A DNA stretch of 64,000 bases from a candidate division CSSED10-310 bacterium (lineage in GTDB: Bacteria > CSSED10-310). A program made the translations under genes and the position numbers. How positions within the stretch are numbered: the stretch's first letter is position 1; the number at the start of each line of letters is the position of its first letter. Shown one piece after another: positions 18,635 through 28,657 of the stretch. The notes beneath the pieces were generated by a model. The model saw only the letters and a program-made list of their open reading frames with translations, had not been told where the DNA came from and did no database searches. The stretch lies in contig JAFGEQ010000012.1 of the NCBI GenBank assembly GCA_016931515.1, forward strand, positions 62,001 through 126,000, in the 5' to 3' direction.

Positions 18635-19036
18635 TTAATGAATATGAGACGCTTTCCATTCACGGATATATTGGACGATTTTCTCGATCTCGTCTCCCGG
18701 TCCAAAAACCCGGTCAATACCCCAGTTCTTTAAAACGGCGTGATCGGATACCGGGATAATCCCTCCACCGGTTAACAACCGGTCCCCGATTCCAGCTTTT
18801 TCCATCAACTCTTTTACTCTCTGAAAATTGACCAGATGAGCACCGGATAAGATTGATAACCCGATGACATCTGCATCCTCCTCGATTGCAGCGTTCACGA
18901 TCGATTCGGGTGTCTGTCTCAATCCCAGATACACAACTTCCATACCGGCATCCACCAGTCCACGGGCAACAACCTTTGCGCCTCGATCATGACCATCCAG
19001 ACCCGGTTTCGCGATGATTACTTTAATTTTCTCCAT
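18635..19036 (-). CDS. mcmA2: Methylmalonyl-CoA mutase, cobalamin-binding small subunit
   Basis: About 133 residues forming only the B12-binding domain. The DxHxxG motif is present as DGHDRG with cobalt-ligand H16, followed by the LSILSGAH and TGGGIIP blocks that hold the nucleotide tail. It pairs with the large subunit encoded at 23951-25603, giving a split mutase that interconverts succinyl-CoA and (R)-methylmalonyl-CoA. The ATG at 19036 has GAGGA six bases upstream; a TTG six bases earlier is less likely. It is downstream of meaB in the same minus-strand unit, across a divergent promoter from the rest of the pathway. Confidence 0.92.
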   Translation of the reverse strand: MEKIKVIIAKPGLDGHDRGAKVVARGLVDAGMEVVYLGLRQTPESIVNAAIEEDADVIGLSILSGAHLVNFQRVKELMEKAGIGDRLLTGGGIIPVSDHAVLKNWGIDRVFGPGDEIEKIVQYIREWKASHIH

Positions 19037-19118
19037 ATCCAATCCTCAATTTCTAAAACCCCGTTTCCCGTTAACGATCTTCATATCTACAATCAGTCGC
19101 CTATTTTTTCAACTGATA

Positions 19119-20138
19119 TCATTCGGATTCTCCCACCTGATTCACGTTTTCCGGATTAAGATGCGCCGGCTGATCGATTGTCAGGCAGATGTTTTTGCAA
19201 AGTGATTCGATATACTGAAAAGGGGATTGTCCCTGATGAACCAGGCCAATTGCCGTTTTGCGTATGTCTTCGCTCACGCCGCTGTTCTTCAGATATGTAA
19301 TCCAAAGATACGCTCTGATCGCTTTTTCGATTTCAAGAATCATGCGGTCTTGCCTTTTTCGCAGGATCTTTCCGGTATCATTCAATTGTCGAATCCGCTC
19401 AACCAGGATATCAAACACACAATCGATGTTTGTCTCTTTTAGGGCGGAGGCTTTAATCACAGGCGGATAATTATCGACTGAGTAGTGACTGCTTGTCTGG
19501 AAAATGAACTGAATATAATCGGCGAGCTGATCAGAACCCGGTAAATCTGATTTATTAATGACGTAGAGATCGGCAGTTTCCATGATTCCCGCTTTCAGCA
19601 TTTGAATGACATCGCCGGTGGAGGGCTGCAGAACGAGCATGATAATATCGGAGCAAGACAATATATCCAGTTCGGCTTGTCCGACACCGACTGTTTCAAT
19701 CAGGATCAGATCCATGCCAAACCCATCAAAAACGTCCGCCACGTACGGTGTCGACGGCGAAAGGCCGCCGCCGGACCGTGACGCAAGTGATCGAATAAAA
19801 ACATTAGAATCACCGATCAGGTTTTGCATGCGGATACGATCACCAAGAAAAGCACCCCCGCTGAATGGACTGGTGGGGTCCACGGCAATGATGCCGACTT
19901 TTTTGCCGTTTTGGCTCGCCTGTCGTGCCAGAGCGGCAGTAATGGTGCTTTTCCCGACTCCCGGAGGCCCGGTAATTCCCACTCGTGTTGCATTTTTAAG
20001 GTGCGGAAACAACCGATCCAGTATCGCAGGTATTCGATCGGGATGGTTATCGACATATGTGATAATTCTGGCGCAGGCGAGTCTGTCGCCCACAAAGAAG
20101 CGCTGCCATAACTCGTCGGCTATAACGAACTGCTCCAT
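19119..20138 (-). CDS. meaB: Methylmalonyl-CoA mutase-associated GTPase MeaB
   Basis: G3E-family GTPase that gates cobalamin loading and protects methylmalonyl-CoA mutase. The P-loop GPPGVGKST is at residues 57-65, a DPTSPFSGGAFLGDR block follows, then the IVETVGVGQ-like motif (LIETVGVGQAE) and NKSD. I chose the ATG at 20138, which has AAGGA eight bases upstream and gives about 339 residues, close to MeaB of other bacteria; the frame is open 48 codons further upstream, but that part does not look like MeaB. It probably shares a transcript with the mutase small subunit 82 nt downstream. Confidence 0.9.
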   Translation of the reverse strand: MEQFVIADELWQRFFVGDRLACARIITYVDNHPDRIPAILDRLFPHLKNATRVGITGPPGVGKSTITAALARQASQNGKKVGIIAVDPTSPFSGGAFLGDRIRMQNLIGDSNVFIRSLASRSGGGLSPSTPYVADVFDGFGMDLILIETVGVGQAELDILSCSDIIMLVLQPSTGDVIQMLKAGIMETADLYVINKSDLPGSDQLADYIQFIFQTSSHYSVDNYPPVIKASALKETNIDCVFDILVERIRQLNDTGKILRKRQDRMILEIEKAIRAYLWITYLKNSGVSEDIRKTAIGLVHQGQSPFQYIESLCKNICLTIDQPAHLNPENVNQVGESE

Positions 20139-20313
20139 CCAATTATTCCTTCCCGCTGGTTCGATCTCCGGCCATGAGTTCCCCCGGCGATCTTTAAGAT
20201 ATCTCCGGGTTCCGTCCGACAACAGTCTGTTTGTAGCCGAGTCGACATGCCCCGTCAACAGCATGGGAGTTGGAAAATCCAATGGATACGATGGATCGAA
20301 AATAAATAAACTC

Positions 20314-20342
20314 TTGGCAAACGATTTTCTTTGCTATATATG
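20314..20342 (+). promoter_or_regulatory. Candidate promoter of the methylmalonyl-CoA decarboxylase operon
   Basis: TTGGCA (20314-20319) and TATATG (20337-20342) with a 17-nt spacer, about 65 nt before the start of mmdA. It lies in the 274-nt divergent gap between meaB and mmdA. Confidence 0.45.
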
Positions 20343-20412
20343 AGGGGCAGGCATTTCTGGTTCCTGATCGATCAAGATGGACGATTTTTCCAGAGTTGAA
20401 GGAATTATATAA

Positions 20413-21963
20413 ATGAGTGAAAACAAGATTGAAAAACTCCGACGAGAAAAAAGCAGGTTATATAGCGGGGGCGGGGCGGGCCGGATAGAAAAGCAGCATG
20501 CTGCCGGTAAAATGACTGCGAGGGAGCGGTTGGCCCTGTTGTTCGACGAGGATTCATTCCAGGAGACCAATCTTTTCATGAAGCATCGCTGTGTCCATTT
20601 TGGGATGGAGTCCAAAGAGATGCCGGGTGAGGGGGTTGTGACGGGTGTCGGAATGATTGAATCGCGGCCAGTTTACGCTGCAAGCCAGGACTTTACCGTG
20701 GCCGGCGGTTCGGTTGGGGAAGCCAACGCTAAAAAAATTCACCAGATCATGGATGATGCTCTGAAAACAGGTGATCCTTTTATCTTCATCAATGACAGCG
20801 GAGGTGCCAGGATCCAGGAAGGAGTTGATGCTCTGGCCGGGTATGGCGGCATTTTTTATCGCAATGTAAAGATGAGTGGCGTTGTTCCCCAGATCAGTAT
20901 AATAGCGGGACCGTGCGCGGGTGGAGCAGCTTATTCGCCGGCTTTGACTGATTTCATTATTCAGGTCAGGCATGAAGGTCAACTGTTTATTACCGGTCCG
21001 AATGTCATAAAACAGGTTACCGGGGAAGTCATCAGTGCGGAGGAGCTCGGCGGTGCTGACAGTCATGCGTATTACAGCGGGGTTGTTCATTTTATTGCGG
21101 AGAACGACCAGGAGGCTCTTCAACTGGCCAAACGCCTGCTTTCCTTCCTGCCAAGCAATAATATGGAAGATCCTCCGTTCATCACGGATGAAATTGAATC
21201 GGGCATCCAGGATGACAATTTCTTAAATTCAGTGATCCCGGATGATCCGAAAAAACCGTATGATATGCATGATATCATCCTTCATATTGTTGACCGGGGT
21301 GATTTTTTGGAAATACAGGAGCATTTTGCATCCAACATCATAATCGGATTCGGCCGGTTGATGGGGCGGACGATTGGAATCATCGCCAATCAACCGAAAG
21401 TCAAGGCAGGAGTTCTTGACATCGACAGCTCGGATAAATCAAGTCGTTTCATCCGGTTTTGCAATGCATTCAACATACCGCTGGTGACTTTTGTGGATGT
21501 TCCCGGATTTATGCCGGGGCTCGATCAGGAATTCGGCGGAATTATTCGCCATGGCGCTAAAATGCTGTTTTCATATTCGGCAGCTACGGTGCCCAAGCTG
21601 ACGGTAGTTGTCAGGAAAGCGTATGGTGGAGCATTTCTGGCGATGTGTTCCAAGGATATGGGAGCCGATCGTCTTTACGCCTGGCCCTCCGCTGAGATTG
21701 CGGTGATGGGTGCGGAAGGTGCAGTGAATGTCCTGTATCGGGATAAACTTGAGAAATCAGATGATTCCGAGCAATTACGCCTGGAATTGATCAATGATTA
21801 TAAAGCAACATTTGCCAATCCATTTATTGCAGCTGCAAGAGGGTACATCGATGATATCATCGAGCCCTCAGAAACCCGTGCCGTCCTGATTAACGCGCTG
21901 GAGTTTCTGAAATCGAAGAGGGAAATCAGACCCCAGAAAAAGCACGGGCTGATACCACTGTAA
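20413..21963 (+). CDS. mmdA: Methylmalonyl-CoA decarboxylase carboxyltransferase subunit (PccB-like)
   Basis: Biotin-dependent carboxyltransferase that moves the carboxyl group of methylmalonyl-CoA to biotin on the carrier subunit. The 516-residue length and two crotonase-like halves match PccB/MmdA. Visible blocks are GGARIQEG, CAGGAAYSPALTDF (acyl-CoA oxyanion region) and, in the second half, RKAYGGAFLAMCSKDMGAD with EIAVMGAEGAVN. Sequence alone cannot separate propionyl-CoA carboxylase beta from decarboxylase alpha. The next three genes (membrane anchor, biotin carrier, Na+ pump) make the Na+-decarboxylase assignment the better one. SD AAGGA lies nine bases before the ATG. Confidence 0.9.
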   Translation: MSENKIEKLRREKSRLYSGGGAGRIEKQHAAGKMTARERLALLFDEDSFQETNLFMKHRCVHFGMESKEMPGEGVVTGVGMIESRPVYAASQDFTVAGGSVGEANAKKIHQIMDDALKTGDPFIFINDSGGARIQEGVDALAGYGGIFYRNVKMSGVVPQISIIAGPCAGGAAYSPALTDFIIQVRHEGQLFITGPNVIKQVTGEVISAEELGGADSHAYYSGVVHFIAENDQEALQLAKRLLSFLPSNNMEDPPFITDEIESGIQDDNFLNSVIPDDPKKPYDMHDIILHIVDRGDFLEIQEHFASNIIIGFGRLMGRTIGIIANQPKVKAGVLDIDSSDKSSRFIRFCNAFNIPLVTFVDVPGFMPGLDQEFGGIIRHGAKMLFSYSAATVPKLTVVVRKAYGGAFLAMCSKDMGADRLYAWPSAEIAVMGAEGAVNVLYRDKLEKSDDSEQLRLELINDYKATFANPFIAAARGYIDDIIEPSETRAVLINALEFLKSKREIRPQKKHGLIPL

Positions 21964-21974
21964 GGATAACCACC

Positions 21975-22319
21975 ATGACTGATAATGTAATTCAGGGACT
22001 CCAACTTTCATTGGCCGGAATTCTTATCGTATACATCATCCTGGCATTTATTTCTTTAATGGTCGCACTAATCGGATATCTGGACGGGGACTGGAAACGT
22101 CGTGAAAAGCGTCAAAAACTTGAATCGCTGGAAAAACCGCCGACCATTGATGATCTGACTCTGGTACTGATTTCAGCCGCTGTTGCCACCATGCTGAAAG
22201 GGCGTTATCGCATCCGCAGTGTTACCAGGGTCAAACCGGGATCCGGCGGCAGCGCATGGTCTCTTCAGGGCCGGTCGACATTACTGGGGTCTCATGTGAT
22301 TTCCAAGGGCAACGATTAG
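21975..22319 (+). CDS. mmdD: Na+-decarboxylase small membrane anchor subunit (OadG/MmdD-like)
   Basis: About 114 residues. One N-terminal membrane helix (about 10-35) is followed by a charged cytoplasmic tail. This is the layout of the gamma/delta subunit that holds the carboxyltransferase and biotin carrier at the membrane pump. Primary sequence in this family is weakly conserved, so the call rests on size, topology and position between mmdA and the biotin carrier. SD AAGGAT lies eight bases before the ATG and the gap to mmdA is 11 nt. Confidence 0.75.
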   Translation: MTDNVIQGLQLSLAGILIVYIILAFISLMVALIGYLDGDWKRREKRQKLESLEKPPTIDDLTLVLISAAVATMLKGRYRIRSVTRVKPGSGGSAWSLQGRSTLLGSHVISKGND

Positions 22320-22360
22320 GACTTTGCAATGATTAAAGATTGGTTTCAAGGAGAAAAGAA

Positions 22361-22762
22361 ATGAAGCTTCGCATAACGGTTCACGGCACTGCGTATGATG
22401 TGGATGTTGAAATCCTGGATCCCGGAGAAGGTTTCCCATCCAGCCCGTTACCGAAAATTGCTCCGATAAATCAACCGGTTCAGGCATCCGCACTGCCCGG
22501 AAGCCCAGCAAAACTGTCTTCGAAAACCCCTGTTTCTTCAGGACATGCTCAGGGTAACGTCAATTCACCCATTGCCGGCACAATCCTTGAGATTAAATGC
22601 AAGGCTGGCGATTCCATTTCCGTCAATCAGGAATTGTTGGTCATTGAGGCCATGAAGATGGAAACGTCCATTGCAGCACCTGCAGCCGGTATTGTGAAAT
22701 CGATCGATGTTGCAGTAGGTGATGCCGTGCGTGAAGGCCAGACTCTGATTCAACTGCAATAA
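22361..22762 (+). CDS. mmdC: Biotin carrier subunit of methylmalonyl-CoA decarboxylase
   Basis: About 133 residues: a short N-terminal beta region, a Pro/Ala/Ser-rich hinge (about 25-65) and a biotinyl domain. The biotin site EAMKMET places the biotinylated lysine at K99. It carries CO2 from the carboxyltransferase to the membrane decarboxylase. The ATG at 22361 has AAGGAG eight bases upstream; an in-frame TTG at 22340 would add seven residues and has no better RBS. Confidence 0.9.
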   Translation: MKLRITVHGTAYDVDVEILDPGEGFPSSPLPKIAPINQPVQASALPGSPAKLSSKTPVSSGHAQGNVNSPIAGTILEIKCKAGDSISVNQELLVIEAMKMETSIAAPAAGIVKSIDVAVGDAVREGQTLIQLQ

Positions 22763-22788
22763 CCGGCATCCGGGAGTAACAGACTGAT

Positions 22789-23919
22789 ATGGAGATTTTA
22801 CTTTCTTTCTTCCAGGTGAATGCATTCGGGACGATGACCTGGGGTAATGTGATCATGCTCCTGGTCGGTGGTGCGTTCATCTATCTTGCCATCACAAAGG
22901 ATTACGAACCGCTCCTGTTGGTTCCTATCGGTTTTGGAATTCTGGTAGGAAACATTCCTTTCGCACAAGGCATGAGACTGGGGGTTTACGAAGAAGGCAG
23001 CGTTCTCTCGATCCTGTATAAAGGGGTCTCCCAGGGATGGTATCCCCCTCTCATCTTCCTCGGATTGGGTGCGATGACGGATTTTTCATCCATGCTGTCC
23101 AATCCGAAGTTAATTCTGCTCGGTGCTGCTGCTCAGATCGGAATTTTCGTAACCCTGATCGGTTCGCTGTATTTGGGATTCACTATGGATGAGGCGGCGG
23201 CGATAGGAATTATAGGCGGCGCCGATGGTCCAACCGCGATTTTCCTGTCCTCCATGCTGGCACCACATCTATTGGGAGCCATAGCCGTTGCAGCCTACTC
23301 CTATATGGCTTTGGTACCGGTCATCCAACCACCGATCATCAAACTCCTGACATCCCGCAGGGAACGCCTGATCCGTATGGCCCCATCCAAACCCGTTTCC
23401 AAACGAGTGCGGATTCTTTTCCCAATCATTGCGTTCATAGCAACCGCTCTCGTCGCACCAGGCTCCATTCCTCTCCTGGGTACATTGTTCTTCGGGAATC
23501 TGCTGAAGGAAAGCGGCGTTACGGATCGACTCGCAAACACTGCCCGAACAGCATTCATCGATATCGTGACAATTCTACTGGGATTCACTGTCGGCACATC
23601 CACCGACGCATCCCGATTTCTGAAAGTTGACTCAGTTAAGATATTCGCATTGGGTGCATTTTCGTTTGCGATTGCAACGGCTGGAGGCGTATTGTTTGCC
23701 AAAGTTATGAACCTCTTATGTAAAGAAAAAATAAATCCGATAATTGGTGCGGCAGGCGTTTCAGCCGTACCCGATTCCGCCCGGGTCTGCCAGATGGTCG
23801 GAGCCAGGGAGGATCCGCAAAATTTTCTGATCATGCATGCCATGGCTCCGAACGTCGCCGGTGTCATCGGATCAGCAGTCGCTGCCGGTGTTCTGCTGGC
23901 TGCGTTGGGACATCTTTGA
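22789..23919 (+). CDS. mmdB: Na+-translocating decarboxylase beta subunit
   Basis: Integral membrane subunit that decarboxylates carboxybiotin and exports Na+. About 376 residues with many hydrophobic helices. The Na+-site motif [10 protein letters not shown] is intact, and the second conserved region reads [15 protein letters not shown], both hallmarks of OadB/GcdB/MmdB. With mmdA, mmdD and mmdC it completes a four-subunit pump that conserves the energy of methylmalonyl-CoA decarboxylation to propionyl-CoA as a sodium gradient. GGAG lies 12 bases before the ATG, a long spacing. Confidence 0.95.
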   Translation: MEILLSFFQVNAFGTMTWGNVIMLLVGGAFIYLAITKDYEPLLLVPIGFGILVGNIPFAQGMRLGVYEEGSVLSILYKGVSQGWYPPLIFLGLGAMTDFSSMLSNPKLILLGAAAQIGIFVTLIGSLYLGFTMDEAAAIGIIGGADGPTAIFLSSMLAPHLLGAIAVAAYSYMALVPVIQPPIIKLLTSRRERLIRMAPSKPVSKRVRILFPIIAFIATALVAPGSIPLLGTLFFGNLLKESGVTDRLANTARTAFIDIVTILLGFTVGTSTDASRFLKVDSVKIFALGAFSFAIATAGGVLFAKVMNLLCKEKINPIIGAAGVSAVPDSARVCQMVGAREDPQNFLIMHAMAPNVAGVIGSAVAAGVLLAALGHL

Positions 23920-23950
23920 TAAGATCCTTGATATTTCAGGAGGAATCGTT

Positions 23951-25603
23951 GTGAACAAACCGTTCGAACAAATAAAGGAAAGTCGCAGGATTTGGGAAGA
24001 AAAAATACTGGCTAAATCAATGTCCAGATCAGCTGAAAGGCCAGAATGCGAAACGACTCGCCGAGTTGCCGATCCATCGGATCTGGAGCATTTTGATTAC
24101 GTCAGAGATCTGGGTCATCCTGGAACCTATCCATTCACGCGCGGGGTTCAACCGACGATGTATCGGGGACGTTTCTGGACAATGCGTCAGTATGCCGGTT
24201 TTGGCACCGCCAGGGAATCAAACGAACGCTACAGATATCTGCTCTCTCAGGGCCAAACCGGGTTGTCCGTTGCATTCGATCTACCCACACAGATCGGTTA
24301 TGACAGTGACGCCCCTATGGCGGCGGGGGAGGTGGGAAAAGTCGGAGTGGCAATCGATACGCTCGCCGATATGGAAATCCTGTTCGATCAAATCCCGCTT
24401 GAAAAAGTGTCAACGTCCATGACAATCAATGCGTCGGCGGCGGCTCTACTGGCCATGTACATAGCGGTTGCGGAGAAACGTGGCATTGCGTCGACTGAAC
24501 TGATGGGTACGATTCAGAATGACATTCTGAAAGAATACGTGGCTCGCGGAACCTATATTTTTCCGCCTGAGCCATCGATGAGAATCATCACAGATATATT
24601 TGAGTATTGCTCTAAACATCTGCCGAAATGGAATACTATCTCCATCTCGGGTTACCATATCAGGGAAGCCGGCTCCACGGCAGTCCAGGAAGTCGGTTTC
24701 ACGCTGGCTGACGGTATTGCCTACTGTGAAGCGGCGATGAAATGCGGTTTGGATGTCGATACATTCGGATCACGACTCTCATTCTTCTTTAACGCCCACA
24801 ACAATCTACTGGAAGAAATCGCCAAGTTCAGAGCGGCCCGGCGTCTTTGGTCGCGTATAATGAAGGAGCGTTTCAAAGCGGGTGAAGCAGCGCAGAAACT
24901 GCGATTTCACACCCAAACCGGCGGATCGACTCTCACCGCGCAGCAACCGGACAACAACATTGTCCGCGTGACGATCCAGGCACTGGCTGCTGTACTGGGT
25001 GGCACCCAAAGCCTGCATACGAATTCTCGCGATGAAGCACTGGCGCTCCCAACGGAGGATTCCGTCCGGATCGCCCTCCGAACTCAGCAGATTCTTGCTC
25101 ACGAATCCGGAGTAGCGGATACGATCGATCCGATGGCAGGATCGTATTACATTGAGAAGATGACAGATGAGATAGAGCAGGCGGCGGCCGAGATAATCCG
25201 AAAAATCGACGAGATCGGCGGAATGGTCAAAGCGATCGAGGAAGGATTCGTACAACGTCAGATTCAAGAGAGTGCTTATCGGACACAACGTGCGATCGAT
25301 GCCGGTAAACAGGTTCTCGTCGGCGTTAACAAATTCACAGTTGAAGAGCCAGCGGTATCAAATCTTGCAGCACTTGATCCGGAGATCGAGGCGAACCAGG
25401 TGAAATTCCTTCAAGCTGTTCGATCCCGTCGAGACACCGAGAAGGTCAAACAGACACTCAGAAACCTCAAATCCACTGCAGAGTCGTCGGAAAACCTCGT
25501 TCCAGTGATTCTGGCTGCAGTCAGAGAGTATGCCTCACTAGGCGAAATTTGCGATACGCTTCGCTCCGTATTCGGTGAATTCAAGGAGAGAGTAATTTTA
25601 TGA
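23951..25603 (+). CDS. mcmA1: Methylmalonyl-CoA mutase large (catalytic) subunit
   Basis: TIM-barrel subunit of adenosylcobalamin-dependent methylmalonyl-CoA mutase; about 550 residues, without the B12-binding domain, which is encoded at 18635-19036. Conserved blocks include [20 protein letters not shown], the [11 protein letters not shown] motif and [15 protein letters not shown]. The start is the GTG at 23951 with AGGAGG seven bases upstream. The frame is open further upstream into mmdB, but that would be an unusual extension. It rearranges succinyl-CoA and (R)-methylmalonyl-CoA, feeding the Na+ decarboxylase upstream. The stop overlaps the epimerase ATG (ATGA). Confidence 0.95.
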   Translation: MNKPFEQIKESRRIWEEKILAKSMSRSAERPECETTRRVADPSDLEHFDYVRDLGHPGTYPFTRGVQPTMYRGRFWTMRQYAGFGTARESNERYRYLLSQGQTGLSVAFDLPTQIGYDSDAPMAAGEVGKVGVAIDTLADMEILFDQIPLEKVSTSMTINASAAALLAMYIAVAEKRGIASTELMGTIQNDILKEYVARGTYIFPPEPSMRIITDIFEYCSKHLPKWNTISISGYHIREAGSTAVQEVGFTLADGIAYCEAAMKCGLDVDTFGSRLSFFFNAHNNLLEEIAKFRAARRLWSRIMKERFKAGEAAQKLRFHTQTGGSTLTAQQPDNNIVRVTIQALAAVLGGTQSLHTNSRDEALALPTEDSVRIALRTQQILAHESGVADTIDPMAGSYYIEKMTDEIEQAAAEIIRKIDEIGGMVKAIEEGFVQRQIQESAYRTQRAIDAGKQVLVGVNKFTVEEPAVSNLAALDPEIEANQVKFLQAVRSRRDTEKVKQTLRNLKSTAESSENLVPVILAAVREYASLGEICDTLRSVFGEFKERVIL

Positions 25604-25998
25604 TTGGAAAAATCGATCACATCGGAATTGCCGTGAGTGACCTTGACGCGCAGGTTACTTTTTACCGTGACGTTCTTGGACTTCATTTTGAAGGCTACGA
25701 GGATCTTCCCGACAGGGGTTTACGTGTTGGAGTATTTCTCGTCAAAGACGTTAAAATAGAATTGTTGCAATCAACCTCCCCGGATTCAGCAATCGGGAAA
25801 TTCATTGAGGCAAAAGGTGAAGGAATTCATCACATCGCCTTCTGTACGGCGGACGCTCAGGCCGAACTGAACCGATTAAAGGAAGCCGGTGTTAAGTTGA
25901 TTGACGAATCACCTCGACCCGGCGCAGAAGGAACGAGAGTTGCCTTCCTGCATCCCAAAAGTACTTTCAAAGTTCTGATGGAGTTGTGCGAACACTGA
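25600..25998 (+). CDS. mce: Methylmalonyl-CoA epimerase
   Basis: Glyoxalase/VOC-fold metal enzyme that interconverts (R)- and (S)-methylmalonyl-CoA. At 132 residues it has the usual length. Metal-site elements are visible as KIDHIGIAV near the N-terminus, GIHHIAF in the middle and LMELCEH at the end. It bridges the mutase and decarboxylase stereochemistry, so the pathway from succinyl-CoA to propionyl-CoA is complete in this locus. Coupled to the mutase gene by ATGA; last gene of the operon. Confidence 0.93.
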   Translation: MIGKIDHIGIAVSDLDAQVTFYRDVLGLHFEGYEDLPDRGLRVGVFLVKDVKIELLQSTSPDSAIGKFIEAKGEGIHHIAFCTADAQAELNRLKEAGVKLIDESPRPGAEGTRVAFLHPKSTFKVLMELCEH

Positions 25999-26204
25999 TT
26001 TGGTTGACCGGGTGAGATCCGCAACCTTGTGATTGCTCATGCGTCCTATTTGGAGTCGAGCCGGCTTGTCCCGGAATGATGGAGATTTATCAAGGTATTT
26101 TTCAGATGAATCTTGTGCATCCGGTTCGTGTCATGGAACCGTACACCCCGTTGGCGCGTTGTTTCAATCAAGACTGAACGCTCTTCAGCCTTTGGGAGTC
26201 ATAC

Positions 26205-26963
26205 ATGCTGCAGTTGAAGGAATTAACGAAGAAATTCGGCAATCGGACGGTCGTTGATCACATCAACATCAGCGTTGGCAGGGGAGAGTTGTATGCTTTC
26301 TTAGGGCCGAATGGGGCGGGAAAAACAACCACGATCCGCATGATTGCCGGTTTATTGAAGCCCGATGATGGATCGATCGTGATTAATGGTTTTGATTCCA
26401 TAAAAGATTCTATCAGAGTCAAACAGTCATTCGGTTACATCCCTGACCAGCCTTTTATCTATGATAAGTTAACTCCCAGAGAATTCCTGCGCTTCATTGG
26501 TGGTTTGTACGGAATTGATCCGAGTGAATGTGATCAACGTGCCGGGTACTGGATGGACCAGTTTGAGCTCAGTCATTATTTCGATGAACTGATCGGTTCA
26601 TTTTCTCATGGCATGCGGCAAAAAGTTGTTTTCACTGCGGGTTTTTTGCACAATCCGCCGGTTTTAATAGTCGATGAACCCATGGTGGGGCTGGATCCAC
26701 GAGGCGCTGTCATTTTGAAGAAACTGCTTCGTCAACGATGCGAAGCCGGTCTCGCCGCCTTCGTTTCGACCCATTCCCTGGATGTGGCCGAACAGATCGC
26801 GGATCGGATTGGGATCATGTATCAAGGGCAATTGCTTGCCGAAGGAACAATGACGGAACTTCAGGATTTGACACAGCAGGGTGGAAAGCGACTGGAATCC
26901 ATTTTTCTTGAATTGACACAGGCCCGTGATGTCGGAGACATCCCGACTGGAGCTTATCTTTAG
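26205..26963 (+). CDS. ABC transporter ATP-binding protein
   Basis: ABC-2 type exporter ATPase. Walker A is GPNGAGKTT, the signature motif is atypical (GSFSHGMRQK), Walker B is VLIVDEPMVGLDP, and the switch histidine is in STHSLD. About 252 residues, single ABC domain. GGGAG lies six bases before the ATG. The stop overlaps the GTG start of the permease by one base, so the two form one exporter. Substrate is unknown. Confidence 0.88.
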   Translation: MLQLKELTKKFGNRTVVDHINISVGRGELYAFLGPNGAGKTTTIRMIAGLLKPDDGSIVINGFDSIKDSIRVKQSFGYIPDQPFIYDKLTPREFLRFIGGLYGIDPSECDQRAGYWMDQFELSHYFDELIGSFSHGMRQKVVFTAGFLHNPPVLIVDEPMVGLDPRGAVILKKLLRQRCEAGLAAFVSTHSLDVAEQIADRIGIMYQGQLLAEGTMTELQDLTQQGGKRLESIFLELTQARDVGDIPTGAYL

Positions 26964-28657
26964 TGAGATTTTTGAACACAATCAGGTCCCTGCGCCTGAT
27001 GATCATCAATGATTTTTTGCGACTCAATAATCACTACCGTGCGAACGGAATTTCCGCCGTTTTCGCTACAACTGCGATCATTCTCCTCGCAACGTTCTTT
27101 ATTCTCGTAGAGTATTTCGTTGCAGAACATCTGTTTCAGCATATCATGAATCAGGTTCACCTTGAGGGCCTGCGATACGTTCTTCTTGCCAAACTCCTGC
27201 AAATGGTCTTTCTCATTTTTTCAGTCCTGCTGGTTTACTCCAACATCATCATGTCGATTTCAAGCTATTTTCTATCACCTGAAATTGACCTTCTACACAC
27301 TCATCCGATTTCTGATAAAGTGCTGTTCATTTACAGTTTTTTTGAAACATTTATCCGCAGTTCATGGATGTTTATCGCCTTTGGGCTTCCAATTCTGCTG
27401 GCCTATGGAGTCGTTCTGAATCAGGCAGGAACATTTGTCAGCCAGATCGGTTTAATTGTGATTCCAATGCTGATCCTGCCGGCTGCACTGGGTGTTTTTG
27501 CGGGCGTTCTACTCATTTATGTCTTTTCCCCCAGACGAACTCAGCGGGTTTTTCTGATTATGGGTATCTGTCTCGCTGTTGGACTGGTTCTCGTTTTTCG
27601 ACTGATGAGACCCGAGCAATTGGTTGATCCGATTGGTGTAGAACAAGTGAATTTCTACCTTGACACACTCCGGATTCCATCGATCTCCTGGCTGCCGACC
27701 ACGTGGGCTTCGGAAGGTTTTTCCGCTTATGGAGAAGGAAGAGGGACAGCGAATCTTTACAATGCCCAAAAGTTGTGGGTCGCCGCCGGATTCTCTCTTT
27801 TACTCGCTTATATTTCTTTCAAAATATTCTGGTGGCGGGCCCGTTCACGTGGGCAGGACTCCGATATCATCGAACTCGATAAGAACGACAAAAAAAGGGA
27901 GGCAACCCCTGCGAATCATTTTCGCTGCTCACTGATGTACAGGGACATGATCCTCTTCAGACGAGATGCCGGTCAATGGTCGCAGATTATTGTAATTGCA
28001 GCGTTAGTTATTATTTACATCTTTAATTTCAAGAATCTTCCTTACGAGTTGTACGGATTTCAATATGGCATGTCTTTTGTTTCGGTATTTGCCAGTGGAT
28101 TAATCCTGTCCGCTTTACTGGCGCGATTCGGATTTCCAGCGGTCAGCATGGAAGGCCGGGCAATCTGGATTTTAAAAACGAGTCCGATTAATTGGCGCAG
28201 ATACTTGTGGCACAAGTATCTTTTTCTCGTTATTCCAGCTCTGACAATTGGCAGTATTCTCGTCTTGTTCAGCGTCCGTGTTCTGGATGGCAGCTCGATC
28301 CTTGTATTAAAATGCCTGTTGACGGAAGCTGCAATAGCGGTCAGTTGCACAGGGCTGGCCATCGGTATCGGTGCTAGACGCCCCCGTTTCAATCTGAATG
28401 ATGCTGCAATGGTTACGGTCAGCGCACCCGGTCTATGGTACATGATACTGGCTGTCTTAACGATTTGTGTCACAGTCGGATTAGTCGTTCTCCCGGATCT
28501 CCTTCGATATATGTCATACGGTTGGCGCTGGCTTACGTTTATCCGTCATGCCGATCGTATCGTCGTTTGGTTCATCGTTCTTTTGCTTGTGTCGTGTGCC
28601 ACTCTGATACCCATGGAAAGTGGTATTCGGCACTTAAAAAGAATGGCGGAAAAGTAA
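26963..28657 (+). CDS. ABC exporter permease, large multi-pass membrane protein
   Basis: About 564 residues with roughly 10-12 hydrophobic segments and a hydrophilic loop near residues 295-325. The start is a GTG that shares its first base with the stop of the ATPase gene. It resembles the large permeases annotated as putative ABC exporters, whose substrates are not known; I base this on length, topology and pairing rather than on a firm motif. It ends one base before the stop of the convergent TonB-dependent receptor gene, with no clear terminator between them. Confidence 0.7.
   Translation: MRFLNTIRSLRLMIINDFLRLNNHYRANGISAVFATTAIILLATFFILVEYFVAEHLFQHIMNQVHLEGLRYVLLAKLLQMVFLIFSVLLVYSNIIMSISSYFLSPEIDLLHTHPISDKVLFIYSFFETFIRSSWMFIAFGLPILLAYGVVLNQAGTFVSQIGLIVIPMLILPAALGVFAGVLLIYVFSPRRTQRVFLIMGICLAVGLVLVFRLMRPEQLVDPIGVEQVNFYLDTLRIPSISWLPTTWASEGFSAYGEGRGTANLYNAQKLWVAAGFSLLLAYISFKIFWWRARSRGQDSDIIELDKNDKKREATPANHFRCSLMYRDMILFRRDAGQWSQIIVIAALVIIYIFNFKNLPYELYGFQYGMSFVSVFASGLILSALLARFGFPAVSMEGRAIWILKTSPINWRRYLWHKYLFLVIPALTIGSILVLFSVRVLDGSSILVLKCLLTEAAIAVSCTGLAIGIGARRPRFNLNDAAMVTVSAPGLWYMILAVLTICVTVGLVVLPDLLRYMSYGWRWLTFIRHADRIVVWFIVLLLVSCATLIPMESGIRHLKRMAEK

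Noticed and set aside
20139-20282. N-terminal extension of MeaB up to 20282
   Set aside because: The frame is open, but the extra 48 residues do not look like MeaB, whereas the ATG at 20138 has a good RBS.
19606-20343. A 245-codon plus-strand frame antisense to meaB
   Set aside because: The protein has Arg/Ser/Pro-rich low complexity, as expected from the reverse strand of a conserved GTPase gene.
20554-21123. A 189-codon minus-strand frame antisense to mmdA
   Set aside because: Inside a well-conserved carboxyltransferase gene; no RBS or recognisable domain.
23301-23867. A 188-codon minus-strand frame antisense to mmdB
   Set aside because: Shadow of the membrane pump gene; Ala/Arg-rich with no motif.
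26122-26141. CGGTTC / GAACCG hairpin after the epimerase gene as operon terminator
   Set aside because: The 6-bp stem is followed by no T run, so it is not a convincing rho-independent terminator.
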